A stretch of DNA of 64,000 bases, taken from assembly GCF_030814815.1 (NCBI RefSeq), contig NZ_JAUSVR010000011.1, forward strand, positions 82,933 through 146,932, given 5' to 3'. Each line of letters starts with the position of its first letter. The stretch's first letter is position 1. Below, one piece after another: positions 51,883-64,000 of this stretch. Both the position numbers and the translations under genes were made by a program. The notes under the pieces were generated by a model, which saw only the letters and a program-made list of their open reading frames with translations, was not told the origin of the DNA and searched no databases. This DNA is from Ancylobacter amanitiformis (GTDB taxonomy: Bacteria > Pseudomonadota > Alphaproteobacteria > Rhizobiales > Xanthobacteraceae).

Positions 51883-52344
51883 ATGTCGGCGGAGCTTCTT
51901 TCCCGTATCGAGCACATGACGCTGCTCGCGCTCGTCATCGTTGCCGCCGTGGTCTTGATCGTGGTGCTGCGCCTTCTCGGCCGGCGCAGCGTCGCGCCAC
52001 AGGCTTCGCAGACGCTGCAGGGCGATGGCGGCTATGACTATCCCGTGGCGGGGGCGGATGACCATCAGGCGGTGCTCGGGCGCATCGCGGGCCGGCATGT
52101 GCCGGCCGAAGGCACGGACTGCACCGCCGAGCTTCTGCCCGATGTATCGCGGGCCGGCGAACTGCGCGCCATCTGGGTGACGGTCGAGGGCGCCCGCATC
52201 GGCCATATCGCGCCTCTGGAGGTTCCCCATTTCAACGCCGCGCTGGATGGCCGCGCGGCGCGGTGCGAGGCCGTGGTGGTGGCCTCGAAAATGGGGCGGC
52301 TGTCGGTCAAGCTCGATACGGTCTGGCCACCGCGTCTCGACTGA
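51883..52344 (+). CDS. Membrane-anchored protein, possible HIRAN-like domain
   Basis: A 153-residue protein with an N-terminal membrane helix (LALVIVAAVVLIVVLRLLG, about residues 15-33). The rest is soluble, with AGADDHQAVLGRIAG, CTAELLP and IWVTVEGARIGHIAPLEV followed by a Lys-Leu-Asp end. The order of these (a conserved His/Gly start, a TAELLP strand and a VGxI strand) recalls HIRAN-type domains, but the usual DPNAV core is not seen, so this is tentative. ATG 51883. It lies between lolD and a small gene before dnaE; no operon function is known. Confidence 0.6.
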   Translation: MSAELLSRIEHMTLLALVIVAAVVLIVVLRLLGRRSVAPQASQTLQGDGGYDYPVAGADDHQAVLGRIAGRHVPAEGTDCTAELLPDVSRAGELRAIWVTVEGARIGHIAPLEVPHFNAALDGRAARCEAVVVASKMGRLSVKLDTVWPPRLD

Positions 52345-52621
52345 CGCCGCGCGCATGCCGGAATCAATCTGGCGAGAAGGCCGGGCAAGCCGCTGATGCG
52401 GCTTGCTTTGGGGCCGGGTCGCGCGGCCGTCGATCTGGCGGAGGACGAAGTGCGAAGGCATGGCCTTCGCGACCGCCGATGCCAGGCGGGCACGGGGCGA
52501 ATCACCGCGTGAGCGTCCCTCGTTATCGGTTCGTCAACCACGCGATGGAACGAAAGAAGAACATAATTTGACTCCGGGGATTATGGGGGTAATGTTCATC
52601 ATATGTTCCATGGAGGTCGAC

Positions 52622-52720
52622 ATGATCCGCATCCTTCTTCAGGAAGTCGCCGCACTGGCCTCGGTCGGGCTGTTCGTCACCGTTCTCGGCCTCTGGGCCG
52701 GCGTGCTCAGCGGGATCTGA
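52622..52720 (+). CDS. Small single-helix membrane peptide (32 aa)
   Basis: A short ORF with a strong ribosome site GGAGG eight bases upstream of ATG 52622. It encodes 32 residues, MIRILLQEVAALASVGLFV then TVLGLWAGVLSGI, mostly one membrane helix. A weak TTGACT with a poor -10 lies upstream near 52568. It is 93 bases before dnaE. Strong SD and hydrophobic composition make it plausible; no homologue is recognised. Confidence 0.55.
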   Translation: MIRILLQEVAALASVGLFVTVLGLWAGVLSGI

Positions 52721-52813
52721 GGACAGCGGGGACCATTTCCGCGCCAGGGTGGACGGCGCCGGCGCGCGCGCCCACCATTCATGGCTTGAGATCCGAGTCG
52801 CAGGAGGAACCCG

Positions 52814-56248
<3,435 letters not shown>

Positions 56249-56309
56249 GGGCGCGCGCATCGACATTGCCTCGCGAAGAGCGGCGGCGCGGCATCGGGAG
56301 ACGTGTCAG

Positions 56310-56897
56310 GTGAGCGAATGGGCAGGCCGCGAGCTATGCGCCGCTGGGGATCTCGCTGGTCGCGCTGGCGGCTTCCCTCGGCACGTTCTGGCTGACCTAT
56401 ATACGACGCGGCCGGGTGCGCATGACGAAGCCGGCGGTGGTGTTCTTCGGATTTGATGTCGAGCCGAATCCGGTGCCGAAGATATTCTTCCGTATGCTGC
56501 TCTACAGCACGGCGCGCGGGGCCATATCGTCGAGGGTATGCATGCGAGAGCGCGCCGCGCCGGCACCGAGACGGTTTTCAGTTTCTGGGGATGTGGCGAC
56601 GGATATGGCGACGCTTCGGGTCTGCTGGCGGGCGGCGGCCTCCTTGTAAGTAGGGCCGGAACCGCGGCGAACCATCACTTTCTCATTCCGATCGATTATT
56701 TATCCTTCCGGTTCGAACCGGGTGACTATGTGCTCGATGTTTCGGCATTGGTGGTGGGGCGCAGACGATCCGTTCTGCTCAGCCGAATCGAGCTCAGCTT
56801 GAGCGACGAACTGGCGGCCGAGCTGGGGGAATATCGGGGCGTCCTGTTTGAGCGAACCATCCACGGCAAATATGTTGGGCACAGACGGGGCTATTAG
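56310..56897 (+). pseudogene. Frameshifted remnant of an uncharacterised protein
   Basis: Reading two frames in turn gives one plausible protein. One frame from about 56332 reads SYAPLGISLVALAASLGTFW, then KPAVVFFGFDVEPN and IFFRMLLYSTARGA, then loses sense. A second frame from about 56526 continues HIVEGMHARARRAGTETVFSFWG, in short pieces, ANHHFLIPIDYLSFRFEPGD and [15 protein letters not shown] to the stop at 56895-56897. A one-base loss near 56525 joins them. A GTG at 56310 with MSEWAG-like start lies in yet another frame, suggesting a second shift near 56325. I recall this as a proteobacterial membrane-linked unknown, not certain. Sequencing error is the main alternative. Confidence 0.65.
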
Positions 56898-56947
56898 GGG
56901 GAGGGGGGCAGAGCAGTCCACCGCATCGGCCCCCAATCCCCCGCGAC

Positions 56948-56976
56948 TTGCACCTTTCGCCTAGCTCGCGTATATG
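56948..56976 (+). promoter_or_regulatory. rpsB: Candidate sigma-70 promoter for rpsB-tsf
   Basis: TTGCAC (56948-56953), exactly 17 bases, then TATATG (56971-56976), about 143 bases before the rpsB start. Both boxes are near consensus and the gap is ideal. It would produce a leader with the hairpin noted next. Confidence 0.65.
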
Positions 56977-57006
56977 CGCGGCCATTCCGCACGCGGACTC
57001 GCGGCC

Positions 57007-57044
57007 GGGCTCCCTTTTCCATGACATCGTGAATGGAAAGGCCC
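57007..57044 (+). promoter_or_regulatory. rpsB: Hairpin in the rpsB leader
   Basis: TTTCCAT (57016-57022) and ATGGAAA (57033-57039) pair perfectly over a 10-base loop, and GGGC (57007-57010) and GCCC (57041-57044) can extend the stem. It lies in the leader between the promoter and rpsB. S2 leaders are commonly autoregulatory; I could not match a named family. Confidence 0.45.
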
Positions 57045-57118
57045 GCCGCTCCCGGTGCCGGCGCCGAAATCCCTCGGCACGGCCATGTCCGCGGAGGCCA
57101 ACCGGACGAGAGACGACC

Positions 57119-58117
57119 ATGGCAGTTCCTGATTTCTCCATGCGCCAGCTGCTGGAAGCTGGCGTGCATTTCGGCCACCAGTCGCACCGCTGGAACCCGA
57201 AGATGGCCCCCTTCATCTTCGGCTCGCGCAACAACATCCACATTATCGACCTGTCGCAGACCGTGCCCTCGCTGCACCGCGCGCTGCAGGCGGTGTCGGA
57301 CACCGTGGCCCGCGGCGGCCGCGTGCTGTTCGTCGGCACCAAGCGCCAGGCGGCGGATGCGGTGGCGGATGCGGCCAAGCGCTCGGCCCAGTATTACGTC
57401 AACTCCCGCTGGCTCGGCGGCATGCTGACCAACTGGAAGACCATTTCCCACTCCATCGCACGCCTGAAGAAGCTGGAAGAGCTGCTCAACGCGGGTGAGG
57501 GCGTCGGCTACACCAAGAAGGAGCGCCTGACGCTCCAGCGCGAGAAGGAAAAGCTGGATCGCGCCCTCGGCGGCATCCGCGACATGGGCGGCATTCCCGA
57601 CCTGCTTTTCGTGATCGACACCAACAAGGAAGACCTCGCGGTGGCCGAAGCGCGCCGCCTGGGCATTCCGGTCGCCGCGATTCTCGATACCAATTCCGAT
57701 CCGGACGGCATCGCCTTCCCGGTTCCCGGCAATGACGATGCCGGCCGCGCCATCAACCTCTATTGCGACCTCGTGGCCCGCGCCGCGCTGGACGGCATCG
57801 GCCGCGCCCAGGGCGATGTCGGCATCGATCTTGGCGCGATGGACGCCCCGCTTGTCGAGGAGCTGCCGGCGGAAGCCGCCTGGTCGAGCTTCGAGCCGCT
57901 GTCGGGCCCGCGCGGCATCGCCGACGACCTGAAGAAGCTCACCGGCGTGTCGCCGGCGATCGAGAAGAAGCTGACCGACCTTGGCTTCTTCCACTTCTCG
58001 CAGGTGGCCGGCCTCGACGCCGTGGACGCCCAGCGTCTCGGCGAGGAAGTGGGTCTGCCGGGCCGCGTGGACGGCTGGATCGCGCAGGCCAAGGGACTGA
58101 CCGCCGAGGTCGAGTGA
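57119..58117 (+). CDS. rpsB: 30S ribosomal protein S2 with HhH extension
   Basis: Small-subunit protein needed for S1 binding and mRNA recruitment. The 332-residue product has the S2 core ([54 protein letters not shown]) up to about residue 235. A C-terminal extension of about 90 residues includes a helix-hairpin-helix-like sequence ([17 protein letters not shown] from residue 269, and [19 protein letters not shown]). E. coli S2 is 241 residues. Such extensions are common in Hyphomicrobiales. ATG 57119 was chosen over the longer open frame upstream. Confidence 0.97.
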   Translation: MAVPDFSMRQLLEAGVHFGHQSHRWNPKMAPFIFGSRNNIHIIDLSQTVPSLHRALQAVSDTVARGGRVLFVGTKRQAADAVADAAKRSAQYYVNSRWLGGMLTNWKTISHSIARLKKLEELLNAGEGVGYTKKERLTLQREKEKLDRALGGIRDMGGIPDLLFVIDTNKEDLAVAEARRLGIPVAAILDTNSDPDGIAFPVPGNDDAGRAINLYCDLVARAALDGIGRAQGDVGIDLGAMDAPLVEELPAEAAWSSFEPLSGPRGIADDLKKLTGVSPAIEKKLTDLGFFHFSQVAGLDAVDAQRLGEEVGLPGRVDGWIAQAKGLTAEVE

Positions 58118-58135
58118 CCACTCGCCTTCGCGAGG

Positions 58136-58199
58136 ATGTCACCGTGTGACATCAAGCATTGCACCGCACGGCCGGCCCGGAACCCTCCGGCCGGCCGTG
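58136..58199 (+). other. Two hairpins between rpsB and tsf
   Basis: ATGTCAC-CGT-GTGACAT (58136-58152) and CACGGCCGGCC / GGCCGGCCGTG (58167-58177, 58189-58199) are perfect stems. No T-run follows the second, so it may reduce read-through or protect the rpsB mRNA end. It lies in the 120-base gap before tsf. Confidence 0.6.
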
Positions 58200-58237
58200 T
58201 CGTCGACTGACATTCGGGATCGTTTGAGGGATCGAAC

Positions 58238-59161
58238 ATGGCCAACATCACCGCTGCCCTGGTGAAGGATCTGCGCGAGAAGACCGGCGCCGGCATGATG
58301 GACTGCAAGGCCGCGCTGAACGAGGTGGACGGCGACGTCGAAGCCGCCATCGACTGGCTGCGCAAGAAGGGCCTCGCCAAGGCCGCCAAGAAGGCCGGCC
58401 GCGTCGCCGCCGAGGGCCTGATCGGCCTCACCGTTCAGGGTGGCAAGGGCGTGCTGGTCGAGGTGAATTCCGAGACCGACTTCGTCGCCCGCAACGAGCA
58501 GTTCCAGCAGCTGGTCCGTGGCATCGCCACCGTCGCGCTTACCGCGGGTGCGGATATCGAGGCGATCAAGGCGGCTGAATTCGCCACCGGCGGCACCGTC
58601 GAAAACGCCATCTCCACCGCCATCGCCACCATCGGCGAGAACATGAACCTGCGCCGCGCCGCCGTCCTGGACGTGGCGCCGGGCGTGGTCGGCTCCTACA
58701 TCCACGGCTCCGTGGGCGAGGGCCTCGGCAAGATCGGCGTGCTGGTCGCGCTGCAGTCGGAAGGCAAGGCGGATGAACTGGCCGCGCTCGGCCGGCAGAT
58801 CGCCATGCATGTGGCGGCAGCCAACCCGCAGGCGCTCGACGCGTCCAGCATTCCCGCGGATGTCGTCGCCCGCGAGAAGGGCGTGCTGGCCGAGAAGGCC
58901 AAGGCCTCCGGCAAGCCGGACAACGTGGTCGAGAAGATCGTCGAGAGCGGCCTGAAGACTTTCTACAAGGAAGTCACGCTGCTGGAGCAGGCCTTCATCC
59001 ACGACCCGTCCAAGACGGTGGCGCAGGCGGTGAAGGAAAGCGAAGGCAAGATCGGCGCGCCGGTCAAGCTGGTGGCGTTCGTCCGCTTCGGCCTTGGCGA
59101 GGGCGTCGAGAAGCAGGAAAGCGACTTCGCCGCCGAAGTCGCCGCGGCCGCCGGCGTCTGA
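58238..59161 (+). CDS. tsf: Elongation factor Ts
   Basis: Nucleotide-exchange factor for EF-Tu. The 307-residue product has the N-terminal UBA-like domain ([20 protein letters not shown]), the [14 protein letters not shown] motif that contacts EF-Tu, and the C-terminal coiled-coil insert. It follows rpsB after two hairpins and precedes pyrH after a terminator, so it ends the transcript. Confidence 0.97.
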   Translation: MANITAALVKDLREKTGAGMMDCKAALNEVDGDVEAAIDWLRKKGLAKAAKKAGRVAAEGLIGLTVQGGKGVLVEVNSETDFVARNEQFQQLVRGIATVALTAGADIEAIKAAEFATGGTVENAISTAIATIGENMNLRRAAVLDVAPGVVGSYIHGSVGEGLGKIGVLVALQSEGKADELAALGRQIAMHVAAANPQALDASSIPADVVAREKGVLAEKAKASGKPDNVVEKIVESGLKTFYKEVTLLEQAFIHDPSKTVAQAVKESEGKIGAPVKLVAFVRFGLGEGVEKQESDFAAEVAAAAGV

Positions 59162-59196
59162 TCGCCCCGGTGCTCGGCACGAGCCGTTGACAATTG

Positions 59197-59232
59197 CACG
59201 CCGGAGCGCCCAAGGGCGGTCCGGCGTGTTTT
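59197..59232 (+). terminator. Rho-independent terminator after tsf
   Basis: CACGCCGGA and TCCGGCGTG, with inner CGCCC/GGGCG around an AA loop, form a long stem (59197-59228) ending in TTTT. It lies between tsf and pyrH and should end the rpsB-tsf transcript; some read-through to pyrH is still possible. Confidence 0.9.
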
Positions 59233-59275
59233 AGTATCTGCGCGACCCACGTCGCGCGAATCTGCGAGGTGCCCC

Positions 59276-60010
59276 ATGTCGACCGCAACTGAACCCGTCA
59301 AACCGGCCTATGCCCGCGTGCTGGTGAAGGTCTCGGGCGAGGCGCTGATGGGCGGCGAGGCCTTCGGCCTTCACTGGCCGACCATCGAGCGTATCGCGCA
59401 GGATCTGGTCGAGGCCCGCAGCACCGGCGCCGAGGTGGCGGTCGTGGTGGGCGGCGGCAACATCCTGCGCGGGGCGAGCGTGGCGGGGCAGGGGCTCGAC
59501 CGCGCCACCGCCGACCACATGGGCATGCTGGCGACGGTCATGAACGCGCTGGCGCTGGAGAAGGCGCTGGAGCAGGCCGGCAGCCCGGCGCGCACGCTTT
59601 CCGCCATTCCCATGCCGACCATCTGCGAGCCCTATGCCCGCCAGACCGCCTCGCGCCATCTCGAGCGCGGACGAATCGTGCTGCTCGCCGGCGGCACCGG
59701 CAACCCGTTCTTCACCACCGATACCGGCGCCGTGCTGCGCGCCGCCGAGCTGGAATGCGACGCGGTGCTGAAGGCGACCAATGTCGACGGGGTCTATACC
59801 GCCGATCCCAAGACCGATCCCACCGCCCGTCGCTATGAGCGGCTGACCCATGACGAGGCGCTGGCCAAGGACCTCAAGGTGATGGACGCGGCAGCCTTCG
59901 CGCTGGCGCGCGAGGCGAAGCTGCCCATCGTGGTGTTTTCCATCCGCGAGCCTGGTGCAATCGCGGCGGCGGTCCGCGGCCAGGGGCGCGCCACCACCGT
60001 GGCTCCCTAG
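59276..60010 (+). CDS. pyrH: Uridylate kinase
   Basis: Hexameric UMP kinase that makes UDP for pyrimidine and cell-wall supply. The 244-residue product has the amino-acid kinase motifs [44 protein letters not shown] and [17 protein letters not shown] 59276. It follows the tsf terminator and is near frr (123 bases). Confidence 0.97.
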   Translation: MSTATEPVKPAYARVLVKVSGEALMGGEAFGLHWPTIERIAQDLVEARSTGAEVAVVVGGGNILRGASVAGQGLDRATADHMGMLATVMNALALEKALEQAGSPARTLSAIPMPTICEPYARQTASRHLERGRIVLLAGGTGNPFFTTDTGAVLRAAELECDAVLKATNVDGVYTADPKTDPTARRYERLTHDEALAKDLKVMDAAAFALAREAKLPIVVFSIREPGAIAAAVRGQGRATTVAP

Positions 60011-60132
60011 CCATCGCAGCGGTGTACCAGCGCCCGAAAGTGTTTGCCTCGGGCTGGGATAGAGTCGATATAGCCGATGCCGGCTTGCGGGAGCCGGTCT
60101 TGGTGTTGCGAGATCAAGAGAAGAGGTTCGCC

Positions 60133-60696
60133 ATGAGTTCTGCGCCGGTCGACATTGCCGATCTCAAGCGTCGCATGCAGGGTGCCATCGGCGTCCTGAA
60201 GCAGGAGCTGTCGGGTCTGCGTACCGGGCGGGCCTCGGCGAGCCTGCTGGAGCCGCTGCAGGTGGATGCCTATGGTAGCCACATGCCGCTCAACCAGGTC
60301 GCCTCGGTCAATGTGCCGGAGCCGCGCCTGCTCTCGGTGCAGGTGTGGGATCGCGGCATGGTGGCGGCGGTGGAAAAGGCGATCCGCGATTCCAATCTCG
60401 GCCTCAACCCGCAGACCGAGGGGCAGGTGCTGCGCGTGCGCATCCCCGAGCTGACCCAGGATCGCCGACAGGAACTGGTGAAGGTCGCGCACAAATATGC
60501 CGAGGCCTGCCGCGTCTCCGTGCGTCATGTGCGCCGCGACGGGCTGGATTCGCTCAAGAAGGCGGAGAAGGACGCCGAGGTCAGCAAGGACGACCTCGAC
60601 CGGCTGGCCGATCAGGTGCAGAAGGCGACGGACCAGTCCATCACCGAGATCGACCAGGTCCTCGCGTCGAAGGAAAAGGAAATTCTGGCCGTCTAG
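60133..60696 (+). CDS. frr: Ribosome recycling factor
   Basis: Splits post-termination ribosomes with EF-G. The 187-residue product has [20 protein letters not shown] near residues 26-45, [15 protein letters not shown], and the conserved helices [20 protein letters not shown] with [17 protein letters not shown] used ATG 60133 with an AGAGG site just before it. The frame is open to 60022 but does not add conserved sequence. Confidence 0.97.
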   Translation: MSSAPVDIADLKRRMQGAIGVLKQELSGLRTGRASASLLEPLQVDAYGSHMPLNQVASVNVPEPRLLSVQVWDRGMVAAVEKAIRDSNLGLNPQTEGQVLRVRIPELTQDRRQELVKVAHKYAEACRVSVRHVRRDGLDSLKKAEKDAEVSKDDLDRLADQVQKATDQSITEIDQVLASKEKEILAV

Positions 60697-60721
60697 CTCG
60701 CGGGTGCGAGAGGGATCCTCC

Positions 60722-61510
<789 letters not shown>

Positions 61511-61514
61511 GCCG

Positions 61515-62336
61515 TTGCGGATCGGTGCCGATTTCCTTCCGCGCCTCGGGTCGGCGATGGCTCTGGCCCCGCTGGTGCTGTTCCTGTGCTGGTGGGGCGG
61601 CTGGCCGTATATGGCGCTGGTCGTCGCCACGTCGCTCATCGTGCTGTGGGAATGGCTGGGCATCATCGCCGCCCGGCCCAAGCCCGCGCTGGTCGCCATT
61701 GGCGGCGCGGCGCTGGTGGTCGCGTCCCTCATGCTGGTGATCCGCCCTGTCTCGGCCGCGGCGGCCGTCCTGCTGGTGGGCATGGTGCTGATGGCGCTGG
61801 TGGCCCGCGGGGGGCGGCAATTGCGCCCCTGGGCGACCGGCGGCCTGTTCTACGCGGGCGCGCTTGCGTTGCCGGCGCTGATTTTGCGGGCGGATACGCA
61901 TGTCGGGCTCGTCACCCTGATCTGGCTGCTGGCCGTGGTGTGGAGCACGGACATTGCCGCCTATTTCTGCGGGCGTCTGCTGCGCGGGCCCAGGCTCTGG
62001 CCACGTGTCAGCCCGAACAAGACGTGGTCCGGCGCGCTTGGTGGCGCCTTGTTCGGCACCTTGGCCGGCATGCTCACCATCTATCTCGCGGGCCTTCCCT
62101 CCGCGCTGCTCGCCGCCCCGGTGGCACTGCTCGCCAGTGCCGTGAGCCAGGTGGGCGACCTGTTCGAATCATCCATGAAGCGTCGCTTCGGCGTGAAGGA
62201 TTCCGGCTCGCTCATTCCCGGCCATGGTGGGCTGATGGACCGGCTGGACGGGCTGATCACGGCCGCGCTGTTCGCGCTGCTGGTCGGGCTCGTCCGCGAT
62301 CCCGACGCCCCCGCGCTCGGCCTGCTTCTGTGGTGA
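61515..62336 (+). CDS. cdsA: Phosphatidate cytidylyltransferase
   Basis: Makes CDP-diacylglycerol for phospholipid synthesis at the inner membrane. The 273-residue product has about seven helices and the CdsA C-terminal signature SPNKTWSGALGGALFG, SQVGDLFESSMKRRFGVKD and IPGHGGLMDRLDGL. The start is uncertain: TTG 61515 gives an N-terminus like that of the family; ATG 61557 would drop 14 residues. It follows uppS after four bases. The 130 bases to rseP contain no dxr. Confidence 0.9.
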   Translation: MRIGADFLPRLGSAMALAPLVLFLCWWGGWPYMALVVATSLIVLWEWLGIIAARPKPALVAIGGAALVVASLMLVIRPVSAAAAVLLVGMVLMALVARGGRQLRPWATGGLFYAGALALPALILRADTHVGLVTLIWLLAVVWSTDIAAYFCGRLLRGPRLWPRVSPNKTWSGALGGALFGTLAGMLTIYLAGLPSALLAAPVALLASAVSQVGDLFESSMKRRFGVKDSGSLIPGHGGLMDRLDGLITAALFALLVGLVRDPDAPALGLLLW

Positions 62337-62466
62337 CGTCGCCAAGCGGGGCGGGGTCGCGGCCAAATATGCAGGGGACGGGGCGGACTTTCGCCCAACT
62401 TCGCCGTAAAAGCTTGGCAGGAAAAGACGACACGACCTCGTCGCCGGCTATGTGGGAAACCTTGTA

Positions 62467-63612
62467 ATGGAAATACTCGCCTCGATGGGCGGCAATGCGA
62501 GCTGGCTCCTCGGCTATGTCGTCCCGTTCCTGTTCGTGCTGACCATCGTGGTGTTCTTCCATGAGCTGGGCCATTTCTGGGTGGCCCGCCGCGCGGGGGT
62601 CTCGATCGTCGCCTTCTCCATCGGCTTCGGTCCGGAGCTGATCGGGTTCAACGATCGGCATGGGACCCGCTGGAAGATTTCCGCCATTCCGCTCGGCGGC
62701 TACGTGAAATTCCTCGGTGACGACAATGCCGCCTCGACGCCCGATCGCGGCGCGCTGGAGCGCATGAGCGACGCGGACCGGCGGGGCAGTTTCTTCCACA
62801 AGTCGGTCGGCGCCCGCGCCGCCATCGTGGCCGCCGGCCCGATCGCCAATTTCATTCTGGCGATCGTCATTTTCGCCGGGCTGTTCATGGTGGTGGGCCG
62901 CCCGGTGACGACGCCGCAGGTCGATACCGTGCAGGCGGGCAGCGCGGCGGAGCGGGCGGGGTTCGCGCCCAACGACATCATCCTGTCGATCGACGGCACC
63001 AAGGTCGACACGTTCGGCGACATGCAGCGCATCGTCAGCACCAGCGCGGATCGCCCGCTCGCCATCGAGGTGGAGCGCGGCGGCCAGGTGCTGACGCTGA
63101 CCGCGACGCCGGACCAGCGCGAGATCAAGGATACTTTCGGCAACACCCATCGCATCGGCGTGTTGGGCATTTCGCGCGCCAGCGGCGGGGCGGATGCGCG
63201 CACCGAGCGATTCGGCCCGGTGGATGCGACCGTGATGGCCACGCGCGAAGTGTGGTTCATCGTCGACCGCACCTTCAGCTATCTCGGTGGCGTGGTGACG
63301 GGGCGCGAATCGGCCGATCAGCTCGGCGGGCCGATTCGCATTGCGCAGGTGTCGGGGCAGGTGGCCACCTTCGGAATCGCGGCGCTGCTTCAGCTGGCGG
63401 CGGTTCTGTCGGTTTCGATCGGTCTTCTTAACCTCTTCCCCGTACCGTTACTGGATGGCGGGCATCTGCTCTTCTATGCCATCGAGGCGCTGCGCGGCCG
63501 GCCGCTCAGCGATCGGGCGCAGGAAGTCGGATTCCGCATCGGTCTGGCGTTGGTGTTGATGTTGATGCTGTTCGCGACATGGAACGATATCCTAAATATC
63601 TCAAAATCTTGA
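62467..63612 (+). CDS. rseP: Site-2 protease RseP/MmpA
   Basis: Intramembrane zinc metalloprotease for regulated proteolysis of membrane proteins. The 381-residue product has the HExxH motif in VVFFHELGHFWVARRAG near residues 20-40, a PDZ domain (AGFAPNDIILSIDGTKVDTF), and LNLFPVPLLDGGHLLFY with the second metal-binding Asp. I used ATG 62467; an in-frame GTG at 62452 is an alternative. It precedes bamA. Confidence 0.95.
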   Translation: MEILASMGGNASWLLGYVVPFLFVLTIVVFFHELGHFWVARRAGVSIVAFSIGFGPELIGFNDRHGTRWKISAIPLGGYVKFLGDDNAASTPDRGALERMSDADRRGSFFHKSVGARAAIVAAGPIANFILAIVIFAGLFMVVGRPVTTPQVDTVQAGSAAERAGFAPNDIILSIDGTKVDTFGDMQRIVSTSADRPLAIEVERGGQVLTLTATPDQREIKDTFGNTHRIGVLGISRASGGADARTERFGPVDATVMATREVWFIVDRTFSYLGGVVTGRESADQLGGPIRIAQVSGQVATFGIAALLQLAAVLSVSIGLLNLFPVPLLDGGHLLFYAIEALRGRPLSDRAQEVGFRIGLALVLMLMLFATWNDILNISKS

Positions 63613-63621
63613 GTAGGTTCG

Positions 63622-63655
63622 CAGGATGGCGTTGCGCATGGGCCACGCCATCCTG
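63622..63655. other. 11-bp hairpin between rseP and bamA
   Basis: CAGGATGGCGT (63622-63632) and ACGCCATCCTG (63645-63655) are perfect inverted copies around a 12-base loop, 10 bases after the rseP stop. It lacks a T-run, so termination is uncertain; it may be a processing or stability element. Confidence 0.65.
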
Positions 63656-63791
63656 AAAAGGCATGAGGGGCGGACCGCCTTGGTTTGCAGGCTCTGGAAA
63701 AGCTTGTACAAGCGGATCGCAGGGTGAAGAACGTGCCAGCTTGCGGCCGCAAGCGGCGCGGCGTCAGAACAACGGTAAGGTTGCGCGCCAA

Positions 63792-64000
63792 ATGGCTGGT
63801 AGTTTCCGGTTTATGAGTAAGATGGCTTCGATCGCCGGTGTGGTGGCGATGCTGACCGTCGCTGGGGTGGCCGGAGTTGTCGTCGCGCCCGTGAGTGCCG
63901 TCGCGCAGAGCGCCAGCTCGATCGTGGTCGAGGGCAACCGTCGCGTCGATGCGGAGACCATCCGCTCCTATTTCCAGAGCAAGCCGGGTGAGCCGCTGAC
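63792..64000 (+). CDS. bamA: Outer membrane protein assembly factor BamA (N-terminal part)
   Basis: Start of the essential outer-membrane beta-barrel insertase. The 69 codons in the window give a signal peptide (ASIAGVVAMLTVAGVAGVVV, ending near VAQS) and the beginning of the first POTRA domain: SIVVEGNRRVDAETIRSYF and KPGEPL. The gene continues beyond the right edge. The rseP-bamA order is usual. ATG 63792 was chosen; ATG 63813 is an alternative. Confidence 0.93.
   Translation, partial: MAGSFRFMSKMASIAGVVAMLTVAGVAGVVVAPVSAVAQSASSIVVEGNRRVDAETIRSYFQSKPGEPL

Noticed and set aside
59187..59192. TTGACA as a promoter for pyrH
   Set aside because: A suitably spaced -10 would fall inside the terminator stem and none is present.

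Overview
The window is high-GC, densely packed chromosomal DNA from an alphaproteobacterium, almost certainly of the order Hyphomicrobiales (Rhizobiales). Gene order supports this: scpA-scpB-tatABC-serS-surE-pcm-LytM lipoprotein-yajC-secD-secF; a 14-subunit nuoA-N operon with separate nuoC and nuoD, running into birA-rnj-mce-DUF1467-proS-lolC-lolD-dnaE; then rpsB-tsf-pyrH-frr-uppS-cdsA-rseP-bamA. The family (for example Xanthobacteraceae-like) is an inference that needs a 16S or marker-gene search. Nearly everything is core housekeeping sequence. I see no phage, insertion sequence, CRISPR array or obvious genomic island.

Layout. 1-6125: end of a SPOR protein, nagZ, scpAB, an orphan FbpC-type ATPase and tatABC. 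6267-10892: serS (with an unusual in-frame insert), surE, pcm and a degenerate LytM lipoprotein. 10972-16345: a reverse-strand DUF815 ATPase, then yajC-secD-secF, a Mth938-like gene and an NDUFAF6-like member of the squalene/phytoene synthase family. 16372-20476: a reverse-strand group with VanZ-like, kdsA, kpsF and manC genes, pointing to surface polysaccharide or Kdo supply. 20695-22018: an AI-2E family transporter and tRNA-Asp. 22301-28767: a reverse-strand two-component system, a divergent LTXXQ-like exported protein, then macA-macB. 29203-44411: nuoA-N with two extra small genes inside it. 44414-56248: birA to dnaE. 56249-57118: a degraded pseudogene and the rpsB leader. 57119-64000: translation, nucleotide and envelope genes ending inside bamA.

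The genes combine protein export (Sec, Tat), outer-membrane biogenesis (LolCD, BamA, RseP, CdsA, UppS), chromosome segregation (ScpAB), the replicative polymerase, and respiratory complex I with a likely assembly factor in the same window.

The points most worth following up are these. SerRS carries an 88-residue insert of 50% GC (132 of 264 bases by hand count). A pentapeptide-repeat protein and a small two-helix membrane protein are built into the nuo operon. dxr is absent from its common place between cdsA and rseP. A frameshifted gene remnant lies between dnaE and rpsB. Several unexplained inverted and tandem repeats lie in intergenic DNA, notably before proS, before rpsB, after serS and between tatA and tatB.
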